64,000 nucleotides of DNA from Candidatus Accumulibacter sp. ACC003 (GCF_907163085.1 NZ_CAJQTX010000009.1:186001-250000); one strand, 5' to 3'. Shown: positions 33,304 to 42,219, counted from the first letter of the stretch. Notes: a model not told the origin generated them from the letters alone. A program made the numbers and translations.

Positions 33304-35735
33304 TGGCCAGCAGCGAATCAAGCCAGGCCGTCAAGCGCTTCGTGCACTTTGGCCAGCTCTCGCTGGCGGCGATCAGCGACGAACTGCGGCAGCTGCCGCC
33401 CGAGCAGCCGGTGCTGATCTGTGCCGACAAGTTGCTCGTCGACTGCTCGGTAGACCTCCTCGTCCGTTCGCTGGACCTGCACGTGCGCGTCCTCGTTTGC
33501 CCGACGCCGGCGACTATCGCCTTCGCCGCTGCGCTGCAAGAGTCGTCGTGGCGGGTATTCGTCGGCCGCATCGAGGGCCAAGCAGCAGCCGCCTTCGCGC
33601 TGCGCTTCAGCGGCCTCAAAGTGCCGCTCGAGGTGGCGGCAACCACGCCACAGGGCTATGCGCTGCGTTGCACGGCGGCGGGCAACGAAACGCAGCTCGA
33701 GGTCAGCGAGCTCGCCGACCTGCCGGGCGACCCGCTGCTGCTGATCAGCGTGCTGCAGTCCGCGCGCGCCCGGCGCGTACGCGCCCCCGCCGACGCTCTC
33801 GAGCGTGCGCGCTGGGTGGTCAGCGGCAGCGTCGGCGACCCACGACAGGCGCGGCTCTTTGCCGAGAGCATGCAACTCCTCAGCGTCTTGCGTTCACCGA
33901 CACGCCGCTTTGCGCTGCTGCCCTACCTCGACCGCCAGCTCTACGTCACGCAGGCGCAGGCGCTGGTCGACGCGCTCGCGGCGGTGGAGGACGATCTGCG
34001 GGTCGTCGACGACCGCCAGTACGATCTCGGCGTGCGCCAGGGCGCGGCGCAGAGTCTGCTGGCGCGAGTGGCCAGCGCCGCCCGCTTGACGCGGAATCTG
34101 TTCGAGCAGAGCGAAGGGAATCTGGCTGCGTCGCGCGGCTTGCTGGAGCAGAAAGACGCGCATCTAAGAGAGCAGCTGCGCAGCGCGAACGAGGCCCGCA
34201 GAAAATTCGACGACGGGCTCGACCGCTGGCAGCGCGAACAGATCATTTGGGCGTCACTGCAAGCGGCGCTGGGCATCGGCATCGCGATCGCCGCGGTGTG
34301 CGTGGCCAACCCCGTCGGCGCGGCGGCCGGAACGGCGGCAGCGGCCGAGGCGACCGCCGGCGCCGCGCTTGCCGCCAGCCGTATTGCCCGCCTGATCGCG
34401 GCGATCAAGCGCCTGGTCGACGCGGTCGGCGGCGTCGAGACGCTGAAATCGATCATCGACGGGCTCAACAAAGTTCGCGAAGCCGTCGCCGCGGGAATTT
34501 CCGCCACCGAGCTGGCGGCCAGGATCGCGAGCGAAGCGCAAACGCTGCCCGACGCCGGCTCGAGTATCGCTGCCGAGGACTGGGACCTGCTGGTCGAGGA
34601 TCTTGGCCCCTTGCTGCAGCCGGCGATCGACGCCGAGGTGCCGGGGGCGCAGGACTACCTCAGCGAACTGCGCAAGCTGGCGATTCGCGGCAAGGCCAGG
34701 TTCTTCGCCCAGGAGCACGTCGTCGCCGACGCCCAGGGTTTCCTGCAGATGGTGTGGACGCTCGAGCGCGACGAGGCCGACCAGGAGACGGTGGCTACCG
34801 AGATCGCGGCCATCGCTGCCGACCAGCCGCTGCAGGAATCGCTGCGCCTGCGCTTCGAGCGCGCGCGTGACGATATCAAGGCGCGGGTCGTGCTGGCGAT
34901 CGACAATCTTGCCGCTGCGCACCATTATTTTGCCCTCGACGACGGCCAGGCCAGCGCCGACCCGGCGCTGAGTACCGCCGAACTACGCGCTGCGCTCGCT
35001 CGCGCCGCCGACGATCTGGTACAGGCCTTTGAGCGCTTCGATCCGCGGCCGCAAGCCTGGCGCCAATCGTTGTCGGTGGAATTCGACGCGACCCGCCGCG
35101 AGCAGTTCGCGACGCACGGAACGTTGGCCATCGACCTGCCGATGGCCGCCGAAAACTTCCCCCACTACGCACGCATCCGCGTTTCGCAGGTGCGTGCCTA
35201 CCTGCGCGGCGCACGCTGCCCGCCGGGCACCGAGATCCTTTTGCAACTGTCGACCAGCGACCATTACCGCGACCGCTATGGCCGCCCCGAGCGCGCCTTC
35301 GATTTCGCCGGGCGCCCCTTGCGCCTGGGATTCGGCTACCGGCACCGGAGCGGAGTGAGCCAGTTGCCGGTAGCCGGCGACGTCGATACGGCGACCGAGG
35401 TGAGCTTCGGCGGCGAACCGATAGCCCGCATGGCCGCTGTCTTTTTCGAACCAACGCCGTTCACCGAATGGCGCGTGAGCCTTCCGGTCGGCGGTATTCC
35501 TGGGCTCGACCTGTCGGCGTGCGAATGCCTCGAACTGCAGTTTTCCGGGTCGGCGGTGATCAGCGGATTCACCGGATTCACCGGATTCACCGGATTCACC
35601 GGAGTCACCGGAGTCGGAGACGCTGCCGGACTCCGCAGCATGCCGGCCGGCAGCCAGAGCACGCCAGCCGCGCCACTGATCGAGCGCTTCGTGGTGGACG
35701 TCCTGGCCGACGACGCGGGAGGAAACGATGCCTGA
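33300..35735 (+). CDS. Putative alpha-pore-forming toxin with Tc-toxin-like C-terminal domain, 811 aa
   Basis: No signal peptide. Residues about 225-315 form a long amphipathic helical stretch. A hydrophobic Ala/Gly/Val-rich hairpin follows at about 316-365 (LGIGIAIAAVCVANPVGAAA within it), then more helices to about 590. This helix-hairpin-helix plan is that of ClyA/XaxA-type alpha-pore-forming toxins. From about 594 to 770 the protein is beta-rich (LAIDLPMAAENFPHYARIR, FTEWRVSLPVGG, CECLELQF) and resembles the C-terminal beta domain of Tc toxin TcA proteins. A five-fold GFT/GVT repeat lies near residue 755-775. Function is inferred from layout only. The gene overlaps both neighbours. Confidence 0.55.
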   Translation: MMASSESSQAVKRFVHFGQLSLAAISDELRQLPPEQPVLICADKLLVDCSVDLLVRSLDLHVRVLVCPTPATIAFAAALQESSWRVFVGRIEGQAAAAFALRFSGLKVPLEVAATTPQGYALRCTAAGNETQLEVSELADLPGDPLLLISVLQSARARRVRAPADALERARWVVSGSVGDPRQARLFAESMQLLSVLRSPTRRFALLPYLDRQLYVTQAQALVDALAAVEDDLRVVDDRQYDLGVRQGAAQSLLARVASAARLTRNLFEQSEGNLAASRGLLEQKDAHLREQLRSANEARRKFDDGLDRWQREQIIWASLQAALGIGIAIAAVCVANPVGAAAGTAAAAEATAGAALAASRIARLIAAIKRLVDAVGGVETLKSIIDGLNKVREAVAAGISATELAARIASEAQTLPDAGSSIAAEDWDLLVEDLGPLLQPAIDAEVPGAQDYLSELRKLAIRGKARFFAQEHVVADAQGFLQMVWTLERDEADQETVATEIAAIAADQPLQESLRLRFERARDDIKARVVLAIDNLAAAHHYFALDDGQASADPALSTAELRAALARAADDLVQAFERFDPRPQAWRQSLSVEFDATRREQFATHGTLAIDLPMAAENFPHYARIRVSQVRAYLRGARCPPGTEILLQLSTSDHYRDRYGRPERAFDFAGRPLRLGFGYRHRSGVSQLPVAGDVDTATEVSFGGEPIARMAAVFFEPTPFTEWRVSLPVGGIPGLDLSACECLELQFSGSAVISGFTGFTGFTGFTGVTGVGDAAGLRSMPAGSQSTPAAPLIERFVVDVLADDAGGNDA
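35565..35617 (+). repeat. 9-bp tandem repeat inside the toxin-like gene
   Basis: GGATTCACC occurs four times from 35565, then GGAGTCACC and a partial GGAGTCGG. It encodes GFTGFTGFTGFTGVTGV. The unit is a multiple of three, so copy-number change would alter length but not frame. Confidence 0.9.
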
Positions 35736-36906
35736 GAAGTCACGCTTGCGGATCGTCGGCCGACGTGTCGAGCTCGACGCCACTCTGGCCCGAACGCTGC
35801 TCGCCGGCGGCATCACGCAGCTCGCCGTCGACGCCGACCAGCTACGCGTCCGCGGCGAATTCGCCTTGCCGGGTGGCCGCTTGCATCTTCGTTGTCGCGA
35901 AATGGTTGGCAGCGACGCGATCATCGACGTCAGCGGCCGCACACCGCCAACCCCCTGGAGCGAAGCTTCGGCCGCCAGCGGTACAGCGCCGGCCGTCGAC
36001 GGGCAGCGCGGTCAGGACGGCGTTGCCGGCGTCGCCGGCGGCGTCGTGCGCATCGTCTGCCAGCGCGTGCGATCGGCGCCGCGCCTGCTCGCCTGCGGTT
36101 CTTGTGGCGGCGACAGCCAGGGCGGCGGCAAGGGCGTGCAGCCGACGACGGCGTCGGCGAGCAACGGTGCGTTCAATCCGCGCAAGACCGGTGGCCGCTT
36201 TGGCGGCCGCGTTCTGAAGAAGTTCGGGCTGTCGTATTTTCTGTCGGTGGCTTACGGCGAGCCGGGTCATGACGGCGCCAGGGGCGGCGACGGCGGGCCG
36301 CCCGGGCGCCCGGGACGCGGTGGCGATGGCGGCACGATCGACGTGACGATCGGCGAGGCGCTGCCAGCAGCGCTCGACACTGGCGTCGAAGGCGGGCCGC
36401 CCGGCGGCTGCGCGGCGCCTGGCAAGGGCGCCAAGGGCGGTGACGCCGGCCTTGGCGGGCAGCATCGTTTGTACCGCTATCAATGGTTCAAGGACTCCAT
36501 CACGCCGCTGCTGGGCTCTCGCGCCCCGGAAGCGGCGTGGGCGCGAAGGACTTTCGGCCTGGCGTCGCGCGCGGCCTCGGGCAAGGCCGGCGCTGACGGC
36601 AGCGACAGCGACGTCCGCTTGACGGCGGCAGCCGGCGCCCCGGGCGTGCGGCTTTGCCAGACGCTGGCGGCGAACGAGCTGGCAGTCGCCTTCGACGCTG
36701 ATTTCCTTCGTCAGGCGAAGCTGTGGGCGGAACAAGCGCGCACGCGTGGCGACGCCGAAGCGGCCGCGGCGATCGCCCGCTGGGCGCTGTCGCTCGTCGA
36801 AGCCAATGCCGCGACGGCCGAAGCGACGTCGCTGCGGCAGGCGCTGCAGCAATTGCTGTCGCAGATCGAGTCGTCGCCGGTGAGCGACGTGGTCCCCAGG
36901 AGCTGA
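35728..36906 (+). CDS. Collagen-like Gly-rich protein, 392 aa
   Basis: The first ATG (35728) lies 8 bp inside the preceding gene, so it is coupled to it. Residues 1-75 are beta-rich (RVRGEFALPGGRLHLRCRE). Residues about 88-105 and 175-250 are Gly-rich with GQRGQDGVAGVAGG and GARGGDGGPPGRPGRGGDGG patterns akin to collagen-like regions, interrupted by non-repeat segments. The last 80 residues are Ala-rich helix. No signal peptide is present. It could be a fibre, adhesive or carrier component working with the two upstream products. Confidence 0.65.
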   Translation: MPEKSRLRIVGRRVELDATLARTLLAGGITQLAVDADQLRVRGEFALPGGRLHLRCREMVGSDAIIDVSGRTPPTPWSEASAASGTAPAVDGQRGQDGVAGVAGGVVRIVCQRVRSAPRLLACGSCGGDSQGGGKGVQPTTASASNGAFNPRKTGGRFGGRVLKKFGLSYFLSVAYGEPGHDGARGGDGGPPGRPGRGGDGGTIDVTIGEALPAALDTGVEGGPPGGCAAPGKGAKGGDAGLGGQHRLYRYQWFKDSITPLLGSRAPEAAWARRTFGLASRAASGKAGADGSDSDVRLTAAAGAPGVRLCQTLAANELAVAFDADFLRQAKLWAEQARTRGDAEAAAAIARWALSLVEANAATAEATSLRQALQQLLSQIESSPVSDVVPRS

Positions 36907-37259
36907 TGCGGCGGCGCCGCTCGCCGAAACGTTCCGTGAATGCGACGGCAACGCCGGCAACCAGTATAGTGTTGCACTCTGAGCACGGAGCGGCAGCGAT
37001 TCCCTCGCGAGGTGCCTGGTCCGCGCGTCATTGCGCGGCGGCGCAGCCGACATGGCAATCCAGAGATCTTTCTCCTGGCGTTGACGCTGCGTCGGCCGTG
37101 GCGCCCGGCAACGCTCGCCGAGCGGGATGCTTTCCCTTCAGGGAACCCACAAGCGCTTTGGCAGATGCCTATGTCAGCGATCACAACGCTTCGGCCCAGC
37201 CTTGCTTGCAGGCTTGCTGAAGGTCTCGTCAAGAATGCAACACTACCGAATGCCAGCGA
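36907..37259. other. Intergenic region with a 10-bp inverted repeat
   Basis: TAGTGTTGCA at 36967-36976 and its exact reverse complement at 37236-37245 bracket about 260 bp that hold no supported gene. This could be a small non-autonomous element or chance. Confidence 0.4.
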
Positions 37260-38030
37260 ATGCTGATTAACCGTCTTGTTCTCGCGCTTGCCCTCTACGT
37301 CGCTTCGGCGAGCGCCCTGGCGAGCATTTATGGTTACGTCGACGAACAAGGCGTCGCACACCTGGCCACCGAAAAGATCGATGCGCGCTACCAGTTATTC
37401 GCGCGCGGCGATGCGCTGTATTCGTCTTCATCGCTGGCCAGCGGTGCAGAAAGGCCCGAAGTGTTGCGCTATTTGTCCAAACATCCAAACCTGAAGAAAT
37501 TCGAGCCCTTCCTGAAATCGGCCGGCGACGACTTCGCCGTCGATTCCGCCTTGCTCAAGGCCGTCATGGCGGCCGAATCGGGTTTTAATCCCGACGCGAT
37601 TTCGCCCAAGGGAGCGATTGGCCTGATGCAGGTCATGCCGGCTACGGCCGAGCGCTATGGCTTGCGCGGCGACAAGAAGAATACCCTTGAAGAGAAGTTG
37701 AGCGACCCCAAGACCAATATCCGCTTGGCGGCGCGTTACCTGCGTGACCTTCAGCGCCTGTTTCCAGATCAGCAAGATCTGGTGCTGGCTTCCTACAACG
37801 CCGGCGAAGGCGCCGTCCAGCAGCACAAGAACACCATTCCGCCGTATCCGGAAACGCGCAATTACGTACAACTGGTGACGCAGCTCTACCAGTTGTATCA
37901 ACCCAGGATAGTGACACCAAGGCTCAGAGCCAACGTCTTCTCCGGCTCTGGCGGCAGGGACAAGCGCCTGTACATGACGATTCCCGGACAAAGCGCGAAA
38001 GACGACGTGGCGGGCGCCAGGCTCGACTAA
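37260..38030 (+). CDS. Lytic transglycosylase (SLT family 1), 256 aa
   Basis: A signal peptide (to about residue 22) leads into a DUF4124-like N-terminal segment (IYGYVDEQGVAHLATEK). The SLT domain follows, with the catalytic Glu in AVMAAESGFNPDAISPKGAI, GLMQVMP, the YLRDLQ helix and ASYNAGEGAV. It cleaves MurNAc-GlcNAc bonds with 1,6-anhydro ends in the periplasm. It stands alone after the toxin-like operon; a link with delivery of those products is speculation. Confidence 0.9.
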   Translation: MLINRLVLALALYVASASALASIYGYVDEQGVAHLATEKIDARYQLFARGDALYSSSSLASGAERPEVLRYLSKHPNLKKFEPFLKSAGDDFAVDSALLKAVMAAESGFNPDAISPKGAIGLMQVMPATAERYGLRGDKKNTLEEKLSDPKTNIRLAARYLRDLQRLFPDQQDLVLASYNAGEGAVQQHKNTIPPYPETRNYVQLVTQLYQLYQPRIVTPRLRANVFSGSGGRDKRLYMTIPGQSAKDDVAGARLD

Positions 38031-38130
38031 GCGTCATGACAGTCGCCAAGGCCCCTGGTGATGAAGGTCGAGACCCTTGGCTGGGGGGCGTCGAAAATGG
38101 CCGCCGCGATGTTCGCGTGCCAGCCGGCAC

Positions 38131-38484
38131 TCAGGCGATCCTGACCGCCGTTCCACTGACTGCCACCATCATCATGCCGTTGGTTTCCCCGAGCACTTCG
38201 TAGTCAAAGTCGACTCCGACGACGCCGTTGGCTCCCATCTCCTTCGCCGCCTCGATCATGTCCTCCATCGCTGCATCGCGGGCGCCCGAGAGCGCCCGCT
38301 CATAGCCACCGGCACGACCGCCGACGACGTCTCGTACGGACGCGAAAAGATCGCGGAAAATATTGGCGCCGATGATCGCCTCGCCATTCACGACGCCGAG
38401 ATATTTGTCGATGCGCACGCTGTGCGTGCCCGGCTCGACCGTCGCCAGAAAGAAATCCTTGTCCGCCTTCGAAAACCAGCCCAT
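38131..38484 (-). CDS. YbjQ/UPF0145 family protein, 117 aa
   Basis: The start at 38484 follows AGGAGG. The protein shows the UPF0145/YbjQ pattern: [20 protein letters not shown], then a helix with [20 protein letters not shown], and [14 protein letters not shown] near the end. These soluble proteins form pentamer-like alpha/beta assemblies of unknown function, sometimes called heavy-metal-binding domain proteins. Confidence 0.85.
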   Translation of the reverse strand: MGWFSKADKDFFLATVEPGTHSVRIDKYLGVVNGEAIIGANIFRDLFASVRDVVGGRAGGYERALSGARDAAMEDMIEAAKEMGANGVVGVDFDYEVLGETNGMMMVAVSGTAVRIA

Positions 38485-38646
38485 GCCGCCTCCTTCGTTA
38501 ATCGTCGGTAGTTGATCGCCATGCGAGAAGACCTCCCGGACTCCTCCGCTCCTGCCCCACCGGACGACAGGGCATGCAGCCGGCGGTTCGATGAATTGCC
38601 CTTCTACCGCAGCGCAAGGCTCGGTAGCTCAAGGTTTTTGAAGAAG

Positions 38647-38672
38647 CGCAGGGCGCGATCGCGCCCTGCGCC
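38647..38672 (-). terminator. Perfect 26-nt palindrome after the toxin-like gene
   Basis: A perfect inverted repeat with 13-nt arms starting GCGCAGGGCGCGA lies 31 bp after the minus-strand stop at 38703, followed by TTCTTC. The stem is strong but the T-run is poor, so it is a likely but imperfect terminator. Confidence 0.5.
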
Positions 38673-38702
38673 ATCACCATTCAAGCGCGCTGGCGCGCCG
38701 AT

Positions 38703-39890
38703 TCAGTTGCCGGTCCGCCGGTACATTTCCTTCTCGCCAAAGAAGCGAAAACCGACGACCTTGCCGTTTTCGAGAACAAAGTCGAAGGTCTTGCCACCCG
38801 ACTTGAAGTAGGGATTCTCGGTATTGGTCTGCAACACCAGCTCGGTCGCCGAAACGCGGAGCGGTTGCGCGTCAAAACCCCAGGTCGCACCAGCCGCATT
38901 CGTCCAGCGCAGGGGCTGCCCGCGCAGCGTCCCCTTGTGCCAATCGTTCTGCGCCGACTCCCGCTGATAAGTCCCTTGCAGATCCGGCACAGATGCCGCT
39001 GCCGGCGCCGCCGCGCTGGCCGCTGGTGCCGCTCCGCCTTTGCAGGCGACCAGATCTTCAGGGCTTCCCGGCAGGTACTTTGGCTTTTCCGCATTCCGCG
39101 TACAGGTAATGTTGTTACTCAACACGACGATCTCTTCGCCCGTATTCAGCTTCGTCTTCGCCGCCCATTGCCAGACCGCATAGATGTTAAGGCCCCTCAT
39201 TTCCGCCGTTGACAGGACGTAATTGCTGGTGTCCGTATTGGTTTCGCCGCGCATGAAGGATTCGCTCATCGACTGTCCGATCCGCTTCTCCTGGCTCGCC
39301 GTGACGGTGGTCTTGGCCGACGCCCCGCCAAACTCGACGCCCGCTTCAAGGGCCACCGATACGGCGTTCATGGTCTCTTGACTGTGGGTCGTTTCGGCCG
39401 TCTTCTGGAGCGTCGTCTCTTTCGAACGGTTCCTGTTGCACATTCCCGCGCAGACGGGTTCCCAGCTGCCGATCGCTTTGCCGGCGCTGACCTTCAGGCT
39501 CTGAACGGTCGTATACGTATAGCTCTCGTCAGCCGCCTTGGCGCTCAATTTTCCGCCGTAGGTGTTGGCGGCCGCGGTCAGCCAGTGCGAACCGGCGTTG
39601 TCAAACTGAAAGTTCTGGATGCTTCGATGTCCGTCTGGCGGATTGAACTCGACACCGAGTTCGCCGCCCTTGCCGTCACACCCGTGCCCCTGGATTCGGG
39701 CGAGGGTGATCGTCGCTTGCGCGCCCGGGGCAACGTTCGCAAAAATCTCGCCCAAGCCCGGACTTCCCTCATAACAGGGGCCAACCGTCTTGATCGTGAA
39801 GGTCGCTGGCTTGGAGTCGATGTTCTTCAGGTGCAGATTGAATATTCGGTTGGCGGCAATCGCGTTGGCGTGGGGAAACGCCGCGGTCAT
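38703..39890 (-). CDS. Aerolysin-like toxin candidate, 395 aa
   Basis: The start is taken as ATG 39890, preceded by a weak site (an in-frame GTG lies three codons upstream). No clear signal peptide. Residues about 1-130 are beta-rich with two Cys-containing loops. The middle (about 140-240) carries an alternating Ser/Thr/Val stretch (QETMNAVSVALEAGVEFGGA, KTTVTASQEKRIGQSMSESF) typical of insertion hairpins of aerolysin/ETX-MTX2 beta-pore-forming toxins. A Pro/Ala linker leads to a small C-terminal beta domain (about residues 305-395). The family match is by pattern only. Confidence 0.5.
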   Translation of the reverse strand: MTAAFPHANAIAANRIFNLHLKNIDSKPATFTIKTVGPCYEGSPGLGEIFANVAPGAQATITLARIQGHGCDGKGGELGVEFNPPDGHRSIQNFQFDNAGSHWLTAAANTYGGKLSAKAADESYTYTTVQSLKVSAGKAIGSWEPVCAGMCNRNRSKETTLQKTAETTHSQETMNAVSVALEAGVEFGGASAKTTVTASQEKRIGQSMSESFMRGETNTDTSNYVLSTAEMRGLNIYAVWQWAAKTKLNTGEEIVVLSNNITCTRNAEKPKYLPGSPEDLVACKGGAAPAASAAAPAAASVPDLQGTYQRESAQNDWHKGTLRGQPLRWTNAAGATWGFDAQPLRVSATELVLQTNTENPYFKSGGKTFDFVLENGKVVGFRFFGEKEMYRRTGN

Positions 39891-40552
39891 GATGATCACC
39901 CCAGAGTCATTCCGACTTGTTTGAGCGTTGCTGGATGTACGTTCATGAGGCCCTCGATTTTCGTTAGGCGGAACTTGCCTTGATTGCACGAATTCCCATC
40001 GCCTGGTCCAGAGGAACTGATCGCTTACGACATTTGCTCCGGCATGGCCTCGGGCGTGGAAGGAGCGGCGCGTAGCGCCGTGGTCGCTACGCAGCCCGCC
40101 GCCGGCAGTGACCGCCGCGAAGCTGAAATCAGTGTAACCGCTAACTATTGGGCGCCGTCGTTTTCTTGGCGGCGCACTCCGAAGGCCAGCCAGAAGATTG
40201 CACACCTCGCGGTGGGCAGCGAACGGCACTACCAGGAGGCGCTGCTCTGCAGCCTGCTCGACGCGGGCCGGGGCGGCGCGCTGCGCCTGACGCCGCGCGA
40301 TCTGGTCGCTCACCAGCGCCGCTATCGCGAGGGCACCGGCATGCTCGTCACACGCCTGCGCCCGGCAACCGGGGACCGCGTCATCGGCGGCGATGGCGTG
40401 CCGACCTTATTCTCCAGCCACCTCGGGCGAGCCAGGGGATTTCCCGGTCTTGCTCAACGCTCTTGCTGCCCAGCGACAAAAGCTGTCGGAAATTTTTACA
40501 CGGCGCAGCAGCACCCCAAGCCGAGCCATTGTTTCGTATAGACTTTTCTAAT
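39891..40552. other. 662-bp intergenic region with a mini-ORF
   Basis: On the minus strand a 16-codon open frame (ATG 39946, GAGGG before it) ends 5 nt before the start at 39890; it could be a leader peptide or mark a frameshift. A + strand open frame at about 40190-40420 has no start signal and no recognised match. Confidence 0.35.
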
Positions 40553-40568
40553 AGGCACGCATTTTGCT
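40551..40568 (+). promoter_or_regulatory. Sigma-54 (RpoN)-type promoter of the second PEP-CTERM gene
   Basis: ATAGGCACGCATTTTGCT contains GGCACG-N4-TTGCT with GG (40554-40555) and GC (40566-40567) exactly 10 nt apart. It matches the -24/-12 consensus at all but the T before GG. The start codon lies about 48 nt downstream of the GC. Confidence 0.7.
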
Positions 40569-40615
40569 TTGTTGATAGCGTGACGCACTTCAACCCCAGA
40601 CAAGGAGAATTTCCC

Positions 40616-41281
40616 ATGAAACGACTGTCCCTTCTCGTAGCATTGGCCTTTGCCGGCGGCGCCCAAGCGGCGACGCTGCTCACCGACCATGCCACCTACG
40701 CCGGACCGGCATTGGATCTTTCGGCGTACGCCAACGGCTCCTACAACTTCACTTTCGGTCCGGAACCCATCCCGGGCGGGATCACTTTTACGGCAGCACC
40801 CGGCGGTGGCGGTAATTCCGGTAGCGGTTCGGTGCTCGGCCAGGGATCCTACGGTCTGGGCGCAAACGGCAGCTTTGGCCTGCCGTCGGTTTACGCCGGT
40901 GTGGACAGCGGCACGGGCTATGCGCAGTTCGCTTTCGCCACCCCGATCAGCGAGTTCGGCGCCTTTTTCAATTACGCCCCAGGCGTTGGCGATCCACCGG
41001 TGATTTCGGTGTGGTCGGCGGGCCTGGAAGTCGCCAGCTTCGATCTCGCCGCCCTTGCGCCGATCTCGACCCCGGGCGGTTTCAATGACTTTGCTTTCCG
41101 CGGCATCCGGCTGGATCTCGGCGAAGGCACCTTCGACACCTTCCGATTCGGCGGTTCGTATCTCCTCGCCGCGGCGACAGCGAAGGGTGATCCCAAACCA
41201 GTTCCCGAGCCGCTTTCGCTGGCCCTGGTTGGGCTGGGTTTCGTAGGGATGCAACTGGCACGTCGCCGCCAACGCGGCTGA
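40616..41281 (+). CDS. PEP-CTERM sorted extracellular protein, 221 aa
   Basis: ATG at 40616 follows AAGGAGAA. The signal peptide MKRLSLLVALAFAGGAQA is followed by a beta-rich Gly/Phe-rich domain (about residues 20-190). The C-terminal signal is VPEPLSLALVGLGFVG then an Arg cluster, processed by exosortase. It shares the export route and apparent promoter class with the 26055 protein but has a different middle domain. Its likely site is the extracellular polysaccharide matrix. Confidence 0.9.
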   Translation: MKRLSLLVALAFAGGAQAATLLTDHATYAGPALDLSAYANGSYNFTFGPEPIPGGITFTAAPGGGGNSGSGSVLGQGSYGLGANGSFGLPSVYAGVDSGTGYAQFAFATPISEFGAFFNYAPGVGDPPVISVWSAGLEVASFDLAALAPISTPGGFNDFAFRGIRLDLGEGTFDTFRFGGSYLLAAATAKGDPKPVPEPLSLALVGLGFVGMQLARRRQRG

Positions 41282-41634
41282 TCATCAGCGACCCGTCTCC
41301 TGCGCAACGCCGGCATCAGCAAGGCCGGCGCGCGCGGAGTCAGGTCTTGCCCGTGCCTCGGGCAATAGGCAAAACGTGACCCCGTTTCTGCGTTTCCTGG
41401 CCTAAGCGCCGCCCGTCGAACACCGACCGGCGGCGCTTGCCGATCATCGTTGGCGATCTCGGCCTGGCCGTGCTCTGCGCCATCGCCAGCATGCTGCGGG
41501 TCAGGCGGCTGCCGACCGTGCTCGAAATCGTTCTTCTACGTCGCTTTCCCGCAGCGCAACCCGCACCTGGACAGCACCGGGGCGTTGCGCAGCGTTGACC
41601 ATTTGCGGCAACGAAAACACACGGGAGACAGCGC
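41282..41634. other. Intergenic region with dispersed-repeat copy 2
   Basis: The segment 41349-41375 matches the repeats at 2737 and 56700. Next to it, AACGTGACCCCGTTTCTGCG (41374-41393) recurs at 57549-57569. A short + frame around 41430-41560 (VGDLGLAVLCAIASMLRV) looks like a membrane-protein remnant. No intact gene. Confidence 0.4.
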
Positions 41635-42195
41635 ATGAACCACCTTTCGGCACGCACCGCCCGCGCCCTGCTTTTCGCCAGCGCCCTGTTCGCGAGCGCC
41701 CTGGGCACCGCGCACGCGGCGACGATCAGTATCGCCTGCTCGGGCGTCGGCCAGGAACTCGAATTCTGTAAAGGGGCCGCCGAAGCCTGGGCCAGGAAGA
41801 CGGGCAACACGGTGAACATCGTCACCCCGCCCAACGACGCCAGCGAACGGCTGGCCTTGTACCAGCAGTTGCTGTCGGCGCGCTCCGACAAGGTCGATGT
41901 CCTGCAGGTCGATGTCATCTGGCCGGGCCTGCTCGGTAGCCACTTGCTCGACCTGCGGCCTTACGCCAGTGGCGTCGAGAAAGCACACTTTCCGGGCTTT
42001 ATCGCCAACAACAGCAGCCACGGCCGACTCGTCGCCATGCCCTGGTTCGCCAACGCCGGGCTGCTCTTCTACCGCAGCGACCTGCTGCAGAAGTACGGGC
42101 AACAGGTGCCGGAAACGTGGAACGTGCTGACGGCCAGCGCGCGCAGGATCCAGGACGGCGAGCGGGCGGCCGGCAAGCAGCGGATGTGGGGCTAT
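41635..42195 (+). pseudogene. ABC sugar-transporter substrate-binding gene, 5' part (interrupted)
   Basis: ATG at 41635 follows a GGGAGA-type site. A signal peptide and the N-terminal lobe of a family 1 extracellular solute-binding protein (ISIACSGVGQELEFCKGAAE, VDVLQVDVIWPGLLG) read normally to GGC TAT at 42195. The rest lies at 46644-47369, in the same frame relation. Joined, they encode 428 aa. The insert begins at 42196 and gives a premature stop at 42234. The transporter has probably lost its binding protein unless a revertant exists. Confidence 0.85.
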
Positions 42196-42219
42196 GAAAT
42201 TCCCCCGCAAAACTTGTCT

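Noticed and set aside
39891-40313. N-terminal extension of the aerolysin-like gene to 40313
   Set aside because: The extension is Arg-rich and shows no conserved features.
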